Under the pieces are notes generated by a model. That model had not been told where the DNA came from and ran no database searches. It saw only the letters and a list, made by a program, of their open reading frames with translations. Shown here one piece after another: positions 31,460 through 40,351 of a stretch of DNA of 64,000 nucleotides (within the stretch, counting starts at the first letter, position 1; each line of letters starts with the position of its first letter). Made by a program: the position numbers and the translations under genes. The DNA comes from Gemmata massiliana (GTDB lineage: Bacteria; Planctomycetota; Planctomycetia; Gemmatales; Gemmataceae): assembly GCF_901538265.1 (NCBI RefSeq), contig NZ_LR593886.1:5353738-5417737 (forward strand), read 5' to 3'.

Positions 31460-31648
31460 CTTCGGTTGAACGGCTCGCCCCTACAGCCGACACCCTACCC
31501 GAGAGCCTTAAGAGGACCGTGACGCGGGGATAAACTATTTCTTATCTTCGGTTCATCCTCACCTCACCCGGTTCGGGTACAGTGCGTCCGCCACGGTTCG
31601 GGGCCGCCACCGTTTGAAGCGGCCGTCCACGTGTTTGAGGAGCAATCA

Positions 31649-32137
31649 ATGCGTTACTTCGCAGCAGTCGCAATCGCAGTCGTCGCGTTGTCTGCACCGG
31701 TTCGAGCGGACGAGGAAAAGGTTCCGCTGGAGAAAGTGCCGAAGGCCGTACTAGAGACCGTCAAAAAGCGGTTCCCGAAAGCCGAAGTGATCGGCGCGAG
31801 CAAAGAGAAGGAAAAAGACAAAACGGTGTTCGAGATCGAGCTAAAGGAAGCCGGCAAGACGATCGACGTGACCCTCACTCCGGAGGGCGCAATCACCACA
31901 ATCGAGAAGCAGATCGAGGCCAAAGAGCTGCCGAAGGCCGTGACCGAGGCACTCGAAAAGAAGTACGCGAAGGCCACGTTCAAGACCGTTGAAGCCGTTT
32001 ACAGCATGAAGGATGGGAAAGAGGCGCTCGATTACTACGAGGTACTTCTCGTCACCGCCGACAAGAAAACGATCGAAGTGGAGATCTTCGCAGACGGCAA
32101 GATCAAGGAAGAAGAAGAGAAAAAGACCGAGAAATAA
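31649..32137 (+). CDS. PepSY-like periplasmic protein
   Basis: The start at 31649 follows GAGGAG by 6 nt, giving 162 aa with a signal peptide (FAAVAIAVVALSAPVRADE). Two PepSY-like repeats: VPKAVLETVKKRFPKAEVIG with an acidic/basic strand (TVFEIELKEAGKTIDVTLTP), then LPKAVTEALEKKYAKATFKT and KKTIEVEIFADGKI. It is very Lys/Glu-rich. It lies 98 bp upstream of a two-component system; PepSY proteins are often targets or modulators of such systems. Confidence 0.78.
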   Translation: MRYFAAVAIAVVALSAPVRADEEKVPLEKVPKAVLETVKKRFPKAEVIGASKEKEKDKTVFEIELKEAGKTIDVTLTPEGAITTIEKQIEAKELPKAVTEALEKKYAKATFKTVEAVYSMKDGKEALDYYEVLLVTADKKTIEVEIFADGKIKEEEEKKTEK

Positions 32138-32235
32138 TACGCCCTCTCGTTCCCGGTTTCACGAGACACCGGGAACGAACACGTTTGCGAATTTCTGTCC
32201 GCCCGGTGGGATACCGGGCTTTTGAGACGGGTGTC

Positions 32236-32913
32236 ATGGGAATCCGCATTCTGCTCGTTGAAGACGAAACGGCGATCGGCGACTTCGTCGCGCGCGGGCT
32301 GCGCGAAGAGGGGTACTCGGTCGAGTGGGCGACCGACGGCGATGCCGGGTGGCACCACTTGCGGACCGCCGTTTGGGACGTGGTGCTGCTTGATTGGTGG
32401 CTGCCCGGCCCGAACGGACTCACGCTCCTCAAGAAGTTCCGGCAAGCAGGCTGCGACACGCCGGTACTCATGCTCACCGCGCGCGACGCCGTTTCCGACC
32501 GCGTGCAGGGGCTGGATTGCGGGGCCGATGATTACCTGTGCAAGCCGTTCGCGTTCGAGGAACTGCTCGCCCGGGTCCGCGCGCTGGCGCGCCGCCCCGG
32601 GGCGACCGCGGGAACGGTGCTCTCCTACGCCGACGTCTACCTCGACCTCGCGACCCACCGCGCCGAGCGCGCCGGGACGAAGCTCGATCTGACCGCGAAG
32701 GAGGAATCGCTGCTCGTGCTGTTCCTCCGGCACCCCGGCGAAGTGCTGAGTCGTACCCGGATCTACGAAGCGGTCTGGGACGAGCGGTACGACGGGATCT
32801 CGAACACGCTCGAAGTTCACGTCATGGAACTGCGCAAGAAACTGGAAGCACACGGCCCGCGCCTCATTCAGACGGTGCGCGGGCGCGGGTACGTGTTCGG
32901 GGAACTGGAGTGA
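32236..32913 (+). CDS. OmpR-family response regulator
   Basis: From ATG 32236 this is a 225-aa protein. The receiver domain has LLVEDETAIGDFVARGLREE, the phosphoacceptor region VVLLDWWLPGPNGL and the lysine in CKPFAFEELLARVRAL. The winged-helix output domain has LDLTAKEESLLVLFLRHPGE and TLEVHVMELRKKL with VRGRGYVFGE. The stop overlaps the kinase start (GTGA). It probably controls the PepSY gene upstream or the phosphatase downstream. Confidence 0.95.
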   Translation: MGIRILLVEDETAIGDFVARGLREEGYSVEWATDGDAGWHHLRTAVWDVVLLDWWLPGPNGLTLLKKFRQAGCDTPVLMLTARDAVSDRVQGLDCGADDYLCKPFAFEELLARVRALARRPGATAGTVLSYADVYLDLATHRAERAGTKLDLTAKEESLLVLFLRHPGEVLSRTRIYEAVWDERYDGISNTLEVHVMELRKKLEAHGPRLIQTVRGRGYVFGELE

Positions 32914-34370
32914 CCCTCACCACCCGTCTCTCGCTGTTCTTCCTGGCCGCGCTCGCGGCGGTGCTCGTCGCGTTCTCCGCGGCGCTGTACGTCCTGGCGC
33001 ACCGCCACCTCACACGGCAACTCGACGACCGGCTCGAATCGACCTCGCGCGCGCTAGCGTCGGCCGCCGAAATCAAGCCCGACGGCGTGGAGTGGGAACC
33101 GGAGGCACGCCCGTTCCCGTTCACATCGAGTCCGTTCGGGGATGAACTGCGGTGGAGCGTGGCCGCCGAGGGCGGCAGCATCGTCGATCAATCAACCCAG
33201 GACGACGCCCGGGAGTTGTTGGCGGAAGCCGACGCCGGATTCCGGACCGGTCACCGGAACCCGCGGCGCCTGGAACGTGCGGGCCGCGCGTGGCAGGCCA
33301 CGCGCATCCGGCTCGCACCGGAACCGACCTCGCGCCCGGTCCCACTCAAGCACGGAAAGTTCTCCGCACTCGTCGTAACGGTTGCGGTGCCGCTCGATCC
33401 CGTTCACAGCACACTCCGCACCCTCGCCGCGACACTTACTGGCCTCACGCTCGCGGTCCTGGGTGTCGCGTTAGTTACCAGCCGAGCGGTTTGCCGCCGG
33501 GCGCTCGCCCCGGTCACGCGAATGGCCGAAGCTGCTCACGCGATGGGTACTGACCTAGCCGAGCGCCTCCCGGACGCACGATCCACCGACGAACTCGCAA
33601 ACCTGACAGGAGCGTTCAACGGCTTGCTCGACCGACTGGCGGAAGCGTTCGAGCGCGAGCGGCGGTTCGCGGGCGAAGCGTCACACCAACTTCGCACGCC
33701 ACTCACGGCCCTCATCGGCCAAATCGAAGTCGCACTACGGCGCGACCGCACACCAGAAGAGTACCACCGCGTGCTCGGCTCGGTTCTGGATCAGGCCGGG
33801 CGACTCCGACGGGTCATTGAGGCGCTGCTGTTTCTCGCGCGGTCGGAGGCGGACGCGCGACTCCCGGGTGTGGAGCGGATCGACCTCACCGCGTGGACCG
33901 ATTCTCGACTGAAGGAAAGAGCCGAAAGCTCGCGGTCTGCCGATCTAATCTTCGCGCCGACTGCGGGAGAAATACCAGTCGCGATTCACCCCGATCTGTT
34001 CGGCGAACTGTTCGATGCGGTTCTCGACAACGCCCTGAAATACAGCGCCCCCGGGACGACAGTCACCGTTCGCACCGGGCGCGACGCAAAGGGCGCGCGA
34101 GTGGAGATAGAAGACCACGGGTGCGGGATCGCACCGAACGAGGTGCCGCACCTGTTCCGCCCGTTCTTCCGCTCGGAGATCGCGAGACGGCGCGGCATCC
34201 CGGGCGTGGGTCTGGGGTTGGCCGTCGCGGCCCGAATCGCCTCCGCGCTCGGCGGATCGATCGACGTTCAGAGTGAGTTCGGGCACGGGTGCCGAGTCGC
34301 GATTCGGCTGCCCCACTCGCCGATCCACATAATGACAGAAAACGAAGTAAGTACAGGAGAAGCACGATGA
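32910..34370 (+). CDS. Sensor histidine kinase (OmpR partner)
   Basis: From GTG 32910 this is a 486-aa membrane kinase: TM1 (LFFLAALAAVLVAFSAALYV), a periplasmic region of about 130 aa, TM2 (TLAATLTGLTLAVLGVALVT), a HAMP-type linker, HisKA with FAGEASHQLRTPLTALIGQI (phospho-His in EASHQLRTP), and HATPase with DNALKYSAPG, IEDHGCGIAPNEVPHLF and GVGLGLAVAARIASALGGSI. It is coupled to the response regulator and, by ATGA, to the phosphatase gene. Confidence 0.94.
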   Translation: MTLTTRLSLFFLAALAAVLVAFSAALYVLAHRHLTRQLDDRLESTSRALASAAEIKPDGVEWEPEARPFPFTSSPFGDELRWSVAAEGGSIVDQSTQDDARELLAEADAGFRTGHRNPRRLERAGRAWQATRIRLAPEPTSRPVPLKHGKFSALVVTVAVPLDPVHSTLRTLAATLTGLTLAVLGVALVTSRAVCRRALAPVTRMAEAAHAMGTDLAERLPDARSTDELANLTGAFNGLLDRLAEAFERERRFAGEASHQLRTPLTALIGQIEVALRRDRTPEEYHRVLGSVLDQAGRLRRVIEALLFLARSEADARLPGVERIDLTAWTDSRLKERAESSRSADLIFAPTAGEIPVAIHPDLFGELFDAVLDNALKYSAPGTTVTVRTGRDAKGARVEIEDHGCGIAPNEVPHLFRPFFRSEIARRRGIPGVGLGLAVAARIASALGGSIDVQSEFGHGCRVAIRLPHSPIHIMTENEVSTGEAR

Positions 34371-34945
34371 CTCGGCGCCGGTTCCTGGCACTCATGGCCG
34401 GCACGACCGTCGCCGGAGGTTCGCTCCTGGCGTGGGGCGTGGAGCACCACACCCGGAACTTTCACACGGTCGAACCGGGCGTACTCTACCGCAGCGGCCA
34501 AATGACCCGAACCGGGCTGAAGCTGGTTCTGGGCGCGTACCACATCAAAACGGTCGTGACGCTGCGCACCGTGCGTAACCCCGATCGCCCGTTCCCCGAT
34601 GCGTGGGAAGCAGATGTGTGTGCGGCGCGCGATGCACGGCACATGCGCATCGTCCCGCGCTCGTGGTCCGTGGACAAGAAGGGCGAACTTCCCGCCGAAC
34701 GGGTCGTCAAATCGTTCCTGGACATCGTGAGCGATCCGGCCAACCAGCCGGTACTCGTTCACTGTTTCGCGGGCATTCACCGGACCGGAACCATGTGCGC
34801 ACTCTTCCGCATGGCCCGCCAGGGATGGAGCGCGGACCAAGCCATCGCGGAAATGCAGAGTTACGGTTTTAAACCCGGGAGAAGCCGCGAAGAGATCGAG
34901 CGGTACTTGCGCAATTACCACGCCGAAAATCGCCCCGCGGCGTAG
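34367..34945 (+). CDS. Exported tyrosine/dual-specificity phosphatase
   Basis: This 192-aa protein starts at 34367 (AGGAG upstream; ATGA overlap with the kinase stop). The N-terminus is Tat-like (MTRRRFLALMAGTTVAGGSL). The catalytic loop is VHCFAGIHRTG with Cys133 and Arg139 (Cys-x5-Arg). It contains GVLYRSGQMTRTGLKLVL and KTVVTLRT, the start pattern of small protein tyrosine phosphatases. Being in one operon with a two-component pair is unusual. It may act on an exported substrate or tune the sensor. Confidence 0.85.
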   Translation: MTRRRFLALMAGTTVAGGSLLAWGVEHHTRNFHTVEPGVLYRSGQMTRTGLKLVLGAYHIKTVVTLRTVRNPDRPFPDAWEADVCAARDARHMRIVPRSWSVDKKGELPAERVVKSFLDIVSDPANQPVLVHCFAGIHRTGTMCALFRMARQGWSADQAIAEMQSYGFKPGRSREEIERYLRNYHAENRPAA

Positions 34946-35183
34946 CCCCGGCCCACACCGCTCTTTTCTCCCAATTGCAATTCTCCGCGCGCAACGAACT
35001 TCCAGTCGCGCGGACGAACTCCGGACATTTCGGGAACGTAGAATCCAGTAGCCTCCGGCCACTACTTCGCCGCGTTCGCGGCCCGGATGGATCACGCCTC
35101 GGCGCCCGGTTCGCTCCCACTTGTGTCCCCAACCGCGCAAGTTGAGGAGTCTGTTTCTCACCACACACAGGAGTTTCCCCACG

Positions 35184-36149
35184 ATGTCCGGTATCCGAAT
35201 CCGCACCGGCGCAGCGGGCGCCGTGCTCGGGTCCGCTGCACTGGCTCTCGCGCTGGGCTTTTCGATGTCGCACGCGGACGAGCCGAAGGCTCCCAAACCA
35301 CCCATCCCTGAAGCACTCCCGAAAGAAGGGAAGTCGCCCTTCTCTGCCGATCTCAAAAAAGCTCAGGAACAGATGTTCCGAGCGGTGGAAGCCCTGGCCA
35401 AAGACCCGAACGACGCGGAAGCCCGAAAACAGTTGGACGAAGCCCGCGCCGCGCTGATGAAAGCGCTGGCAAGCGGAGCAAACGAGATCCCGCGCCCCGG
35501 ACCGGGGTTCCCGGGATTCGGCCTCGGTCGTGCTCCCGATCGCGCGCGCCTGGGTGTTCAACTCGAACCACTCACCCCATTAGTGACGGATCAACTCGGA
35601 CTCGATCCGAAGTCCGGCGTAGCCATCGCTAGTGTGCTCGAAGGTTCGGCCGCAGCGAAGGGCGGGTTCAAAGTTCACGACGTCGTGATCGAATTTGCCG
35701 GGAAGCCCGTCAGCAACGATCCGCGTGATTTCACCCGCCAAGTGAGTGCGGTGAAGCCCGGCGAGAAGGTGAACGCGGTCGTGGTGCGAAAGGGGAGGAA
35801 GGTCGAGCTGAAGGGGATCGAGTTACCCGCCCCGGAAGTCGTTCCGCAACCCGAGGCCCAGAGGCTCCCCACGAACCCCAAAGCGCTCGAAAACAACAAA
35901 GCCGGTGATTCGGTTTCTGTGTCGATCGACAACGGGAAATTCGTCGTCAAGGCGACGCAGAGCGGCGTGAATTTCGTAATCACCGGCCAAGTGGGAGCCG
36001 ACGGAGCAACTGCGGACAAGGTGACCATCAAGTCCGGCGACGAAACGATCGAGGCAGCGAGTCTCGACAAGGTGCCCGAGAAGTACCGTCCGACGGTCGA
36101 GAAATTGCTGAAGAACGTCGGGGCGTCTCGGGCGAAGGTTCGGGATTAA
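35184..36149 (+). CDS. Exported PDZ-domain protein
   Basis: The start at 35184 follows AGGAG by 9 nt. The 321-aa product has a signal peptide (GAVLGSAALALALGFSMSHA), a helical region (LKKAQEQMFRAVEALAKDPN), then a PDZ domain (about 125-215): RARLGVQLEPLTPLVTDQLG, VAIASVLEGSAAAKGGFKVH, VIEFAGKPVSNDPRDFTRQV. The rest is beta-rich and unassigned. No protease domain is present, so it should be a binding or adaptor protein at the cell envelope. Confidence 0.8.
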   Translation: MSGIRIRTGAAGAVLGSAALALALGFSMSHADEPKAPKPPIPEALPKEGKSPFSADLKKAQEQMFRAVEALAKDPNDAEARKQLDEARAALMKALASGANEIPRPGPGFPGFGLGRAPDRARLGVQLEPLTPLVTDQLGLDPKSGVAIASVLEGSAAAKGGFKVHDVVIEFAGKPVSNDPRDFTRQVSAVKPGEKVNAVVVRKGRKVELKGIELPAPEVVPQPEAQRLPTNPKALENNKAGDSVSVSIDNGKFVVKATQSGVNFVITGQVGADGATADKVTIKSGDETIEAASLDKVPEKYRPTVEKLLKNVGASRAKVRD

Positions 36150-36310
36150 CCACGACTGAGCAACCTGTTTCGCTCCGACCCGTTTGTTTAATCGGGCCGT
36201 GGACATCGCCTCATGGGGTGCCCGCGGCCCGATCGTTACCGAGTCGGTGCTTGCAATTCTCCGCGCGCTGCCGCATTCTGCACGTCTGGCTATTCGCACG
36301 GAGTCCCACC

Positions 36311-39300
36311 ATGCGCCTCCTCGTCTCGCTTTGCGCACTCCTCTCCTGCACACCGTTCGCGTTCGCCGACGGCCTGACACCCGAAGAGGCTGCAAAGCGG
36401 TTCAAACTGCCCGACGGGTTCTCGGTCCGCACGGTCGCGGCCGAGCCGATGATTCGGCAGCCCGTGAGCATGAGTTTCGACGCGCGCGGGCGCCTGTGGG
36501 TGCTGCAGTACCTCCAGTACCCGAACTACGCGGGCCTCAAGCCCGTGAAGCAGGACCAGTACCTGCGCACGGTCTGGGACAAGGTACCGGAAGCGCCCCC
36601 GAAGGGACCAAAGGGGTTGGACCGGATCACCATCCTCTCCGACCCGGACGAGAACGGCGTGTTCCGCAAGTCGAAGGACTTCGTGACCGGGCTGAACATC
36701 GCGAGCGGGTTCTGCATTGGTAACGGCGGCGTGTACGTTGTGCAGCCGCCGTACTTGCTCTTTTACCCTGATAAGAACGAAGACGACGTGCCCGACGGCG
36801 ACCCCGAAGTGCTGCTCTCCGGCTTCGGCATGGACGACACGCACTCGCTCGCCAACTCCCTCCAGTGGGGGCCGGACGGCTGGCTCTACGGCGCCGCGGG
36901 GAGCACGAGTACGTGCAAGATCAAGCCGCCGGTGCCATCCGCTACAGGCGGTCCCGATTTCATCGAGTTCCAGCAGGGCATCTGGCGCTACCACCCGAAA
37001 ACGAAGCGGTTCGAGCTGTTCAGTGAGGGTGGCGGGAACACCTACGGTCTCGATTTCGACAGGAACGGCCAGATCATCGCGGGGACCAATTGGGGCGGGT
37101 TCGCGTGCCTGCACCAGATGCAGGGCGCGTATTACGTGAAGGGCTTCAGCAAACACGGCCCGCTCCACAACCCCTACACCTACGGCTACTTCGAGCACGT
37201 CCCGTACAAGGACTTTAGAGGCGGGCACGTCACGTGTGGCGGCGTGCTGTACGACGCGGAGTTATACCCGGAACAGTACCGCGGTCAGTACATCGCCGCG
37301 AACCTGCTCTCCAACGCGATCCACTGGCACAAGCTCGAACCGCACAAGTCGTCGTTCACGGCCGGTCATGGTGGCGAGCTGATGACCACCGACGACACGC
37401 ACTTCCGCCCGGTCGATTGCCTGCTCGGGCCGGACGGGTGCATTTACGTTGCAGACTTCTACGACCGGCGCGCGGCACACCTCGACCCGGTGGACAACTG
37501 GGACAAAGCTACCGGCCGCATTTACCGCATCGACTACAAGCGACCGCCAAAGCAAGAGTCGTTTGACTTGCGGAAGAAGTCCACATCCGAACTCGCGGAA
37601 CTGCTGAAGCACCCGAACAAGTGGTGGCGCACCGAAGCGCGCCGGCTCATCGCCGAACGCGGCGACGCGAGCGTTCACCCGAAGTTGCGGAAGTGGCTCC
37701 TCACCGAAAAAGGTCCGCTCGCACTCGAAGCACTGTGGACACTGGCCTCCTCGGACGGCTGGGTAGAACGGGACTTCGACAACGTCGGTGAGCACCCGAA
37801 CGAGCACGTCCGCGCCTGGATGATTCGGCTCATGTGCGACGAAGAAACCGTCTCGAACGCAACGCAGGTGGCCCTGGGGGGCATCGCCGCAAGCGAAAAG
37901 AGTTCCGCGGTGGTGGCGCAGACCGCGTGCTCCATTCGCCGGCTCGCCCCGCCGCAGGAGTACGACATCGTTTCCGCGCTAATGATGAACCCGCTGGTGG
38001 GCGACGCCCCGCAGTTCCCGCTCCTCGTATGGTGGGCGCTCGAAGACTGCAACCGCCGCGACACGACCGACACGGTGCGCTTCCCCTACGCCAACGACCC
38101 GATCCAAAAGCTCGCAGACTTCTTTAACGAGCGGGTCGCGCGCCGGCTCATGTCCGGGAACATCACCCGCGGGCGCGAGCGCATTGGCACGCTGTTCGGC
38201 CTGACCACCAGCGCCAACGACGACATCGCGCCCGTACTTCGAGGCATCGCCACCGCACTCCGAGCACAACCGCTCGACGTGATCCCCCCTTCCCTCCAAC
38301 CGCCACTGAATCAACTGCGACAGCAGCGAAAGAAAGATCTCCTTCTGCTCGAAGTGTTGGCGCGGATGAAAGACCCTTCGGCCCGGTCCACCCTCCGCGA
38401 CCTCGTAACGGACGAGTCAATTGGTGACGGGAACCGCCTGCGTGCGATCGCACTCTTACGCGATGTGCGCGATCCGCGTGCGGAAGAACTGTTCCTGGAA
38501 CAACTTTCCGTGCAGAAGTCTGACAACTTGCGCACGGGTCTGCTCGACGGCCTCGAAGCGTTTGAGCACGCTACCATTGGCGAAAAAGTGCTCGCGGGTT
38601 ACTCGGGTTACACCCCGGCTGTGAAAAAGCGCGCGGTGCAACTCCTGCTCACGCGCCCGGCGTGGGCACTCATGCTCCTCAAAGAACTGGACGCGGGCAA
38701 GTTCCCCAAAACCGACGTGACCGTGGACAACGCCCGCACCGCGACGAACCTCAGCGACAAGGAAGTCACAGCTCTCGTCGAAAAGCACTTCGGGAAGCTC
38801 GCACCCGCAACGGCGGGTGAGAAGCAAGCTCGCATCGCGTGGCTGAGTACCGCACTCGGGCGGGCAAAACCCGGCGACGCCATAAACGGGAAAGTGCTCT
38901 TCACCAAACACTGCGCCGCGTGCCACCAACTGCACGGTGACGGCGGCAAAGTCGGTCCGGATCTCACTACCGCGGACCGCAAGAACCGCGGGTACATGCT
39001 TACGCAGATCGTCGATCCGTCGGGCTACATTCGTCCGGAATTCGTCGTTCACAGCGTATTAACCAAAGACGACCGCAAACTCTCCGGGATTGTCACAGAA
39101 ACAGGCGAATCGATCGTCGTCACGAACGTTGTGAACGATCAGGTCACGAAGACGACGCTCGCAAAAGCCGACATCGCAGACCTGAAGCCGTCACCGGTAT
39201 CGCTGATGCCGGAGAAGCTGCTCGACACGCTCACGGAATCACAAATCGCGGATCTATTCGCGTATCTGGCGAGCGAGAAACCTACCCCCCCGCCCCCCCT

Positions 39301-39979
39301 CCCTAAAGGGAAGGGGGAGAACAAATTGAAAATCGCGCTAGTATCCGGATCGTTCGAGTACAAATCGGACGATTCCCTGAGGGCGTTTCAGAAGTACCTG
39401 GAAGCAACCTACGCGGTTGAGTGCGTGCTGATATCGGCGAAAGCGGAGAAGGACACGTCGTTGTCTGGTCTGGAGCAGTTGGAAACGTGCGACGTCGCCG
39501 TCTTCTTCACGCGGCGGCTCCAGATCGAAGGGGATTCACTCGAACAGGTGAAGAAGTACGTCAAATCCGGTAAGCCCATCGTCGGCATCCGCACCGCGAG
39601 TCACGGATTTCAAAAGTGGCTAGAAATGGACAAGAACGTGTTCGGCGGTGATTACAAGGGGCATTTCGGTGCCGGCGTTGCCGAGATACACGCGGTCGAG
39701 AAGGTCAAGGATCACACGATTCTGAAGGACGTGAAGCCGTTCAAGACGAACGGTAGCCTGTATAAAAACCCCAACGTCGCGGACGACGTGACCGTTCTCC
39801 TTCGGGGGACAATGGGCAAGGAATCGGAACCGGTCGCGTGGGTGCGGGAGAAGGACGGCCGGCGGGTCTTCTACACCTCTCTGGGGCACCCCGACGACTT
39901 CAAGGACGCGAACTTCGTCCGACTCCTGGTCAACGGTCTCGCCTGGACAACAAAGACCGATTTCAAACCAACGAAATGA
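36311..39979 (+). CDS. PVC-type haem-binding dehydrogenase fused to a ThuA-like domain
   Basis: The start at 36311 gives a signal peptide (MRLLVSLCALLSCTPFAFAD) and 1222 aa. A PVC-type membrane-bound dehydrogenase propeller (about 25-430) has FKLPDGFSVRTVAAEPMIRQ, FDARGRLWVLQYLQYPNY and DGWLYGAAGS. HEAT-like repeats follow (about 440-840). A cytochrome c box CAACH lies at 868-872, with GKVGPDLT and a later Met-rich stretch. After a Pro/Lys linker (about 995-1005) comes a ThuA-like domain (about 1005-1222): KIALVSGSFEYKSDDSLRAF, VRLLVNGLAW and GIRTASHGFQ. It is probably a periplasmic carbohydrate-oxidising enzyme. The fusion to ThuA is notable. Confidence 0.85.
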   Translation: MRLLVSLCALLSCTPFAFADGLTPEEAAKRFKLPDGFSVRTVAAEPMIRQPVSMSFDARGRLWVLQYLQYPNYAGLKPVKQDQYLRTVWDKVPEAPPKGPKGLDRITILSDPDENGVFRKSKDFVTGLNIASGFCIGNGGVYVVQPPYLLFYPDKNEDDVPDGDPEVLLSGFGMDDTHSLANSLQWGPDGWLYGAAGSTSTCKIKPPVPSATGGPDFIEFQQGIWRYHPKTKRFELFSEGGGNTYGLDFDRNGQIIAGTNWGGFACLHQMQGAYYVKGFSKHGPLHNPYTYGYFEHVPYKDFRGGHVTCGGVLYDAELYPEQYRGQYIAANLLSNAIHWHKLEPHKSSFTAGHGGELMTTDDTHFRPVDCLLGPDGCIYVADFYDRRAAHLDPVDNWDKATGRIYRIDYKRPPKQESFDLRKKSTSELAELLKHPNKWWRTEARRLIAERGDASVHPKLRKWLLTEKGPLALEALWTLASSDGWVERDFDNVGEHPNEHVRAWMIRLMCDEETVSNATQVALGGIAASEKSSAVVAQTACSIRRLAPPQEYDIVSALMMNPLVGDAPQFPLLVWWALEDCNRRDTTDTVRFPYANDPIQKLADFFNERVARRLMSGNITRGRERIGTLFGLTTSANDDIAPVLRGIATALRAQPLDVIPPSLQPPLNQLRQQRKKDLLLLEVLARMKDPSARSTLRDLVTDESIGDGNRLRAIALLRDVRDPRAEELFLEQLSVQKSDNLRTGLLDGLEAFEHATIGEKVLAGYSGYTPAVKKRAVQLLLTRPAWALMLLKELDAGKFPKTDVTVDNARTATNLSDKEVTALVEKHFGKLAPATAGEKQARIAWLSTALGRAKPGDAINGKVLFTKHCAACHQLHGDGGKVGPDLTTADRKNRGYMLTQIVDPSGYIRPEFVVHSVLTKDDRKLSGIVTETGESIVVTNVVNDQVTKTTLAKADIADLKPSPVSLMPEKLLDTLTESQIADLFAYLASEKPTPPPPLPKGKGENKLKIALVSGSFEYKSDDSLRAFQKYLEATYAVECVLISAKAEKDTSLSGLEQLETCDVAVFFTRRLQIEGDSLEQVKKYVKSGKPIVGIRTASHGFQKWLEMDKNVFGGDYKGHFGAGVAEIHAVEKVKDHTILKDVKPFKTNGSLYKNPNVADDVTVLLRGTMGKESEPVAWVREKDGRRVFYTSLGHPDDFKDANFVRLLVNGLAWTTKTDFKPTK
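39293..39317. repeat. C-run/G-run near-palindrome encoding the interdomain linker
   Basis: C-run, TCCCTAAAGGGA and a G-run form a near-palindrome inside the coding region at the linker between the cytochrome c and ThuA parts. It encodes PPPPLPKGKG and reads in frame. Its composition differs from the rest of the gene, as if a repeat had inserted in frame. Confidence 0.5.
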
Positions 39980-40113
39980 ATCCCTTGCTCGTCTGTATAG
40001 TAGGAGCAGCTATCGCCGCCGAACCCGTTCGCGGCGGACAAGGAGATTAGTGGTCCAGACGCGAAGAGTTATGACAGGGTTGCAAACAAAAGGGCAACAA
40101 CCTCGTGAAGAAT

Positions 40114-40129
40114 GTTAGCCGTTGTTACC
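40114..40129 (+). promoter_or_regulatory. GTTAGC-N4-GTTACC direct-repeat operator candidate
   Basis: GTTAGC, CGTT, GTTACC with a 10-bp period. Three related sites lie at 40220, 55225 and 55343. The 10-bp direct repeat is the spacing used by dimeric response regulators that bind head to tail. It lies 222 bp before the WD40 gene. Confidence 0.5.
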
Positions 40130-40219
40130 CAGTTCGGCGATCAAACAGAGGGCGAACTGCTGTGAACCCCTGGTAATTCCAGCGTTCGGTGCGACGGGAC
40201 CGATTCCGCCGCCGAGAAC

Positions 40220-40235
40220 GTTAGCAAATGTTACT
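40220..40235 (+). promoter_or_regulatory. GTTAGC-N4-GTTACT direct-repeat operator candidate
   Basis: GTTAGC, AAAT, GTTACT with the same 10-bp period as the copy at 40114. It lies 117 bp before the WD40 gene. Confidence 0.5.
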
Positions 40236-40351
40236 GCCGGCCACCGCAGCATCGAAAGCGCTTCCGCAAACTGAATAGTAAGATCGGCTATTCATTATCG
40301 AATCACTACTTGTTCAGTCAGTCCGCACGATCTCACTGCCGAGGAGCGCAT

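Larger units (their letters stand above)
39980..40351. other. Upstream region of the WD40 gene
   Basis: These 372 bases contain no gene. They hold two copies of the direct repeat GTTAGC-N4-GTTA(C) (40114 and 40220) and an A/T-rich stretch near 40275-40310 that could be the promoter. Otherwise nothing is recognised. Confidence 0.45.
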
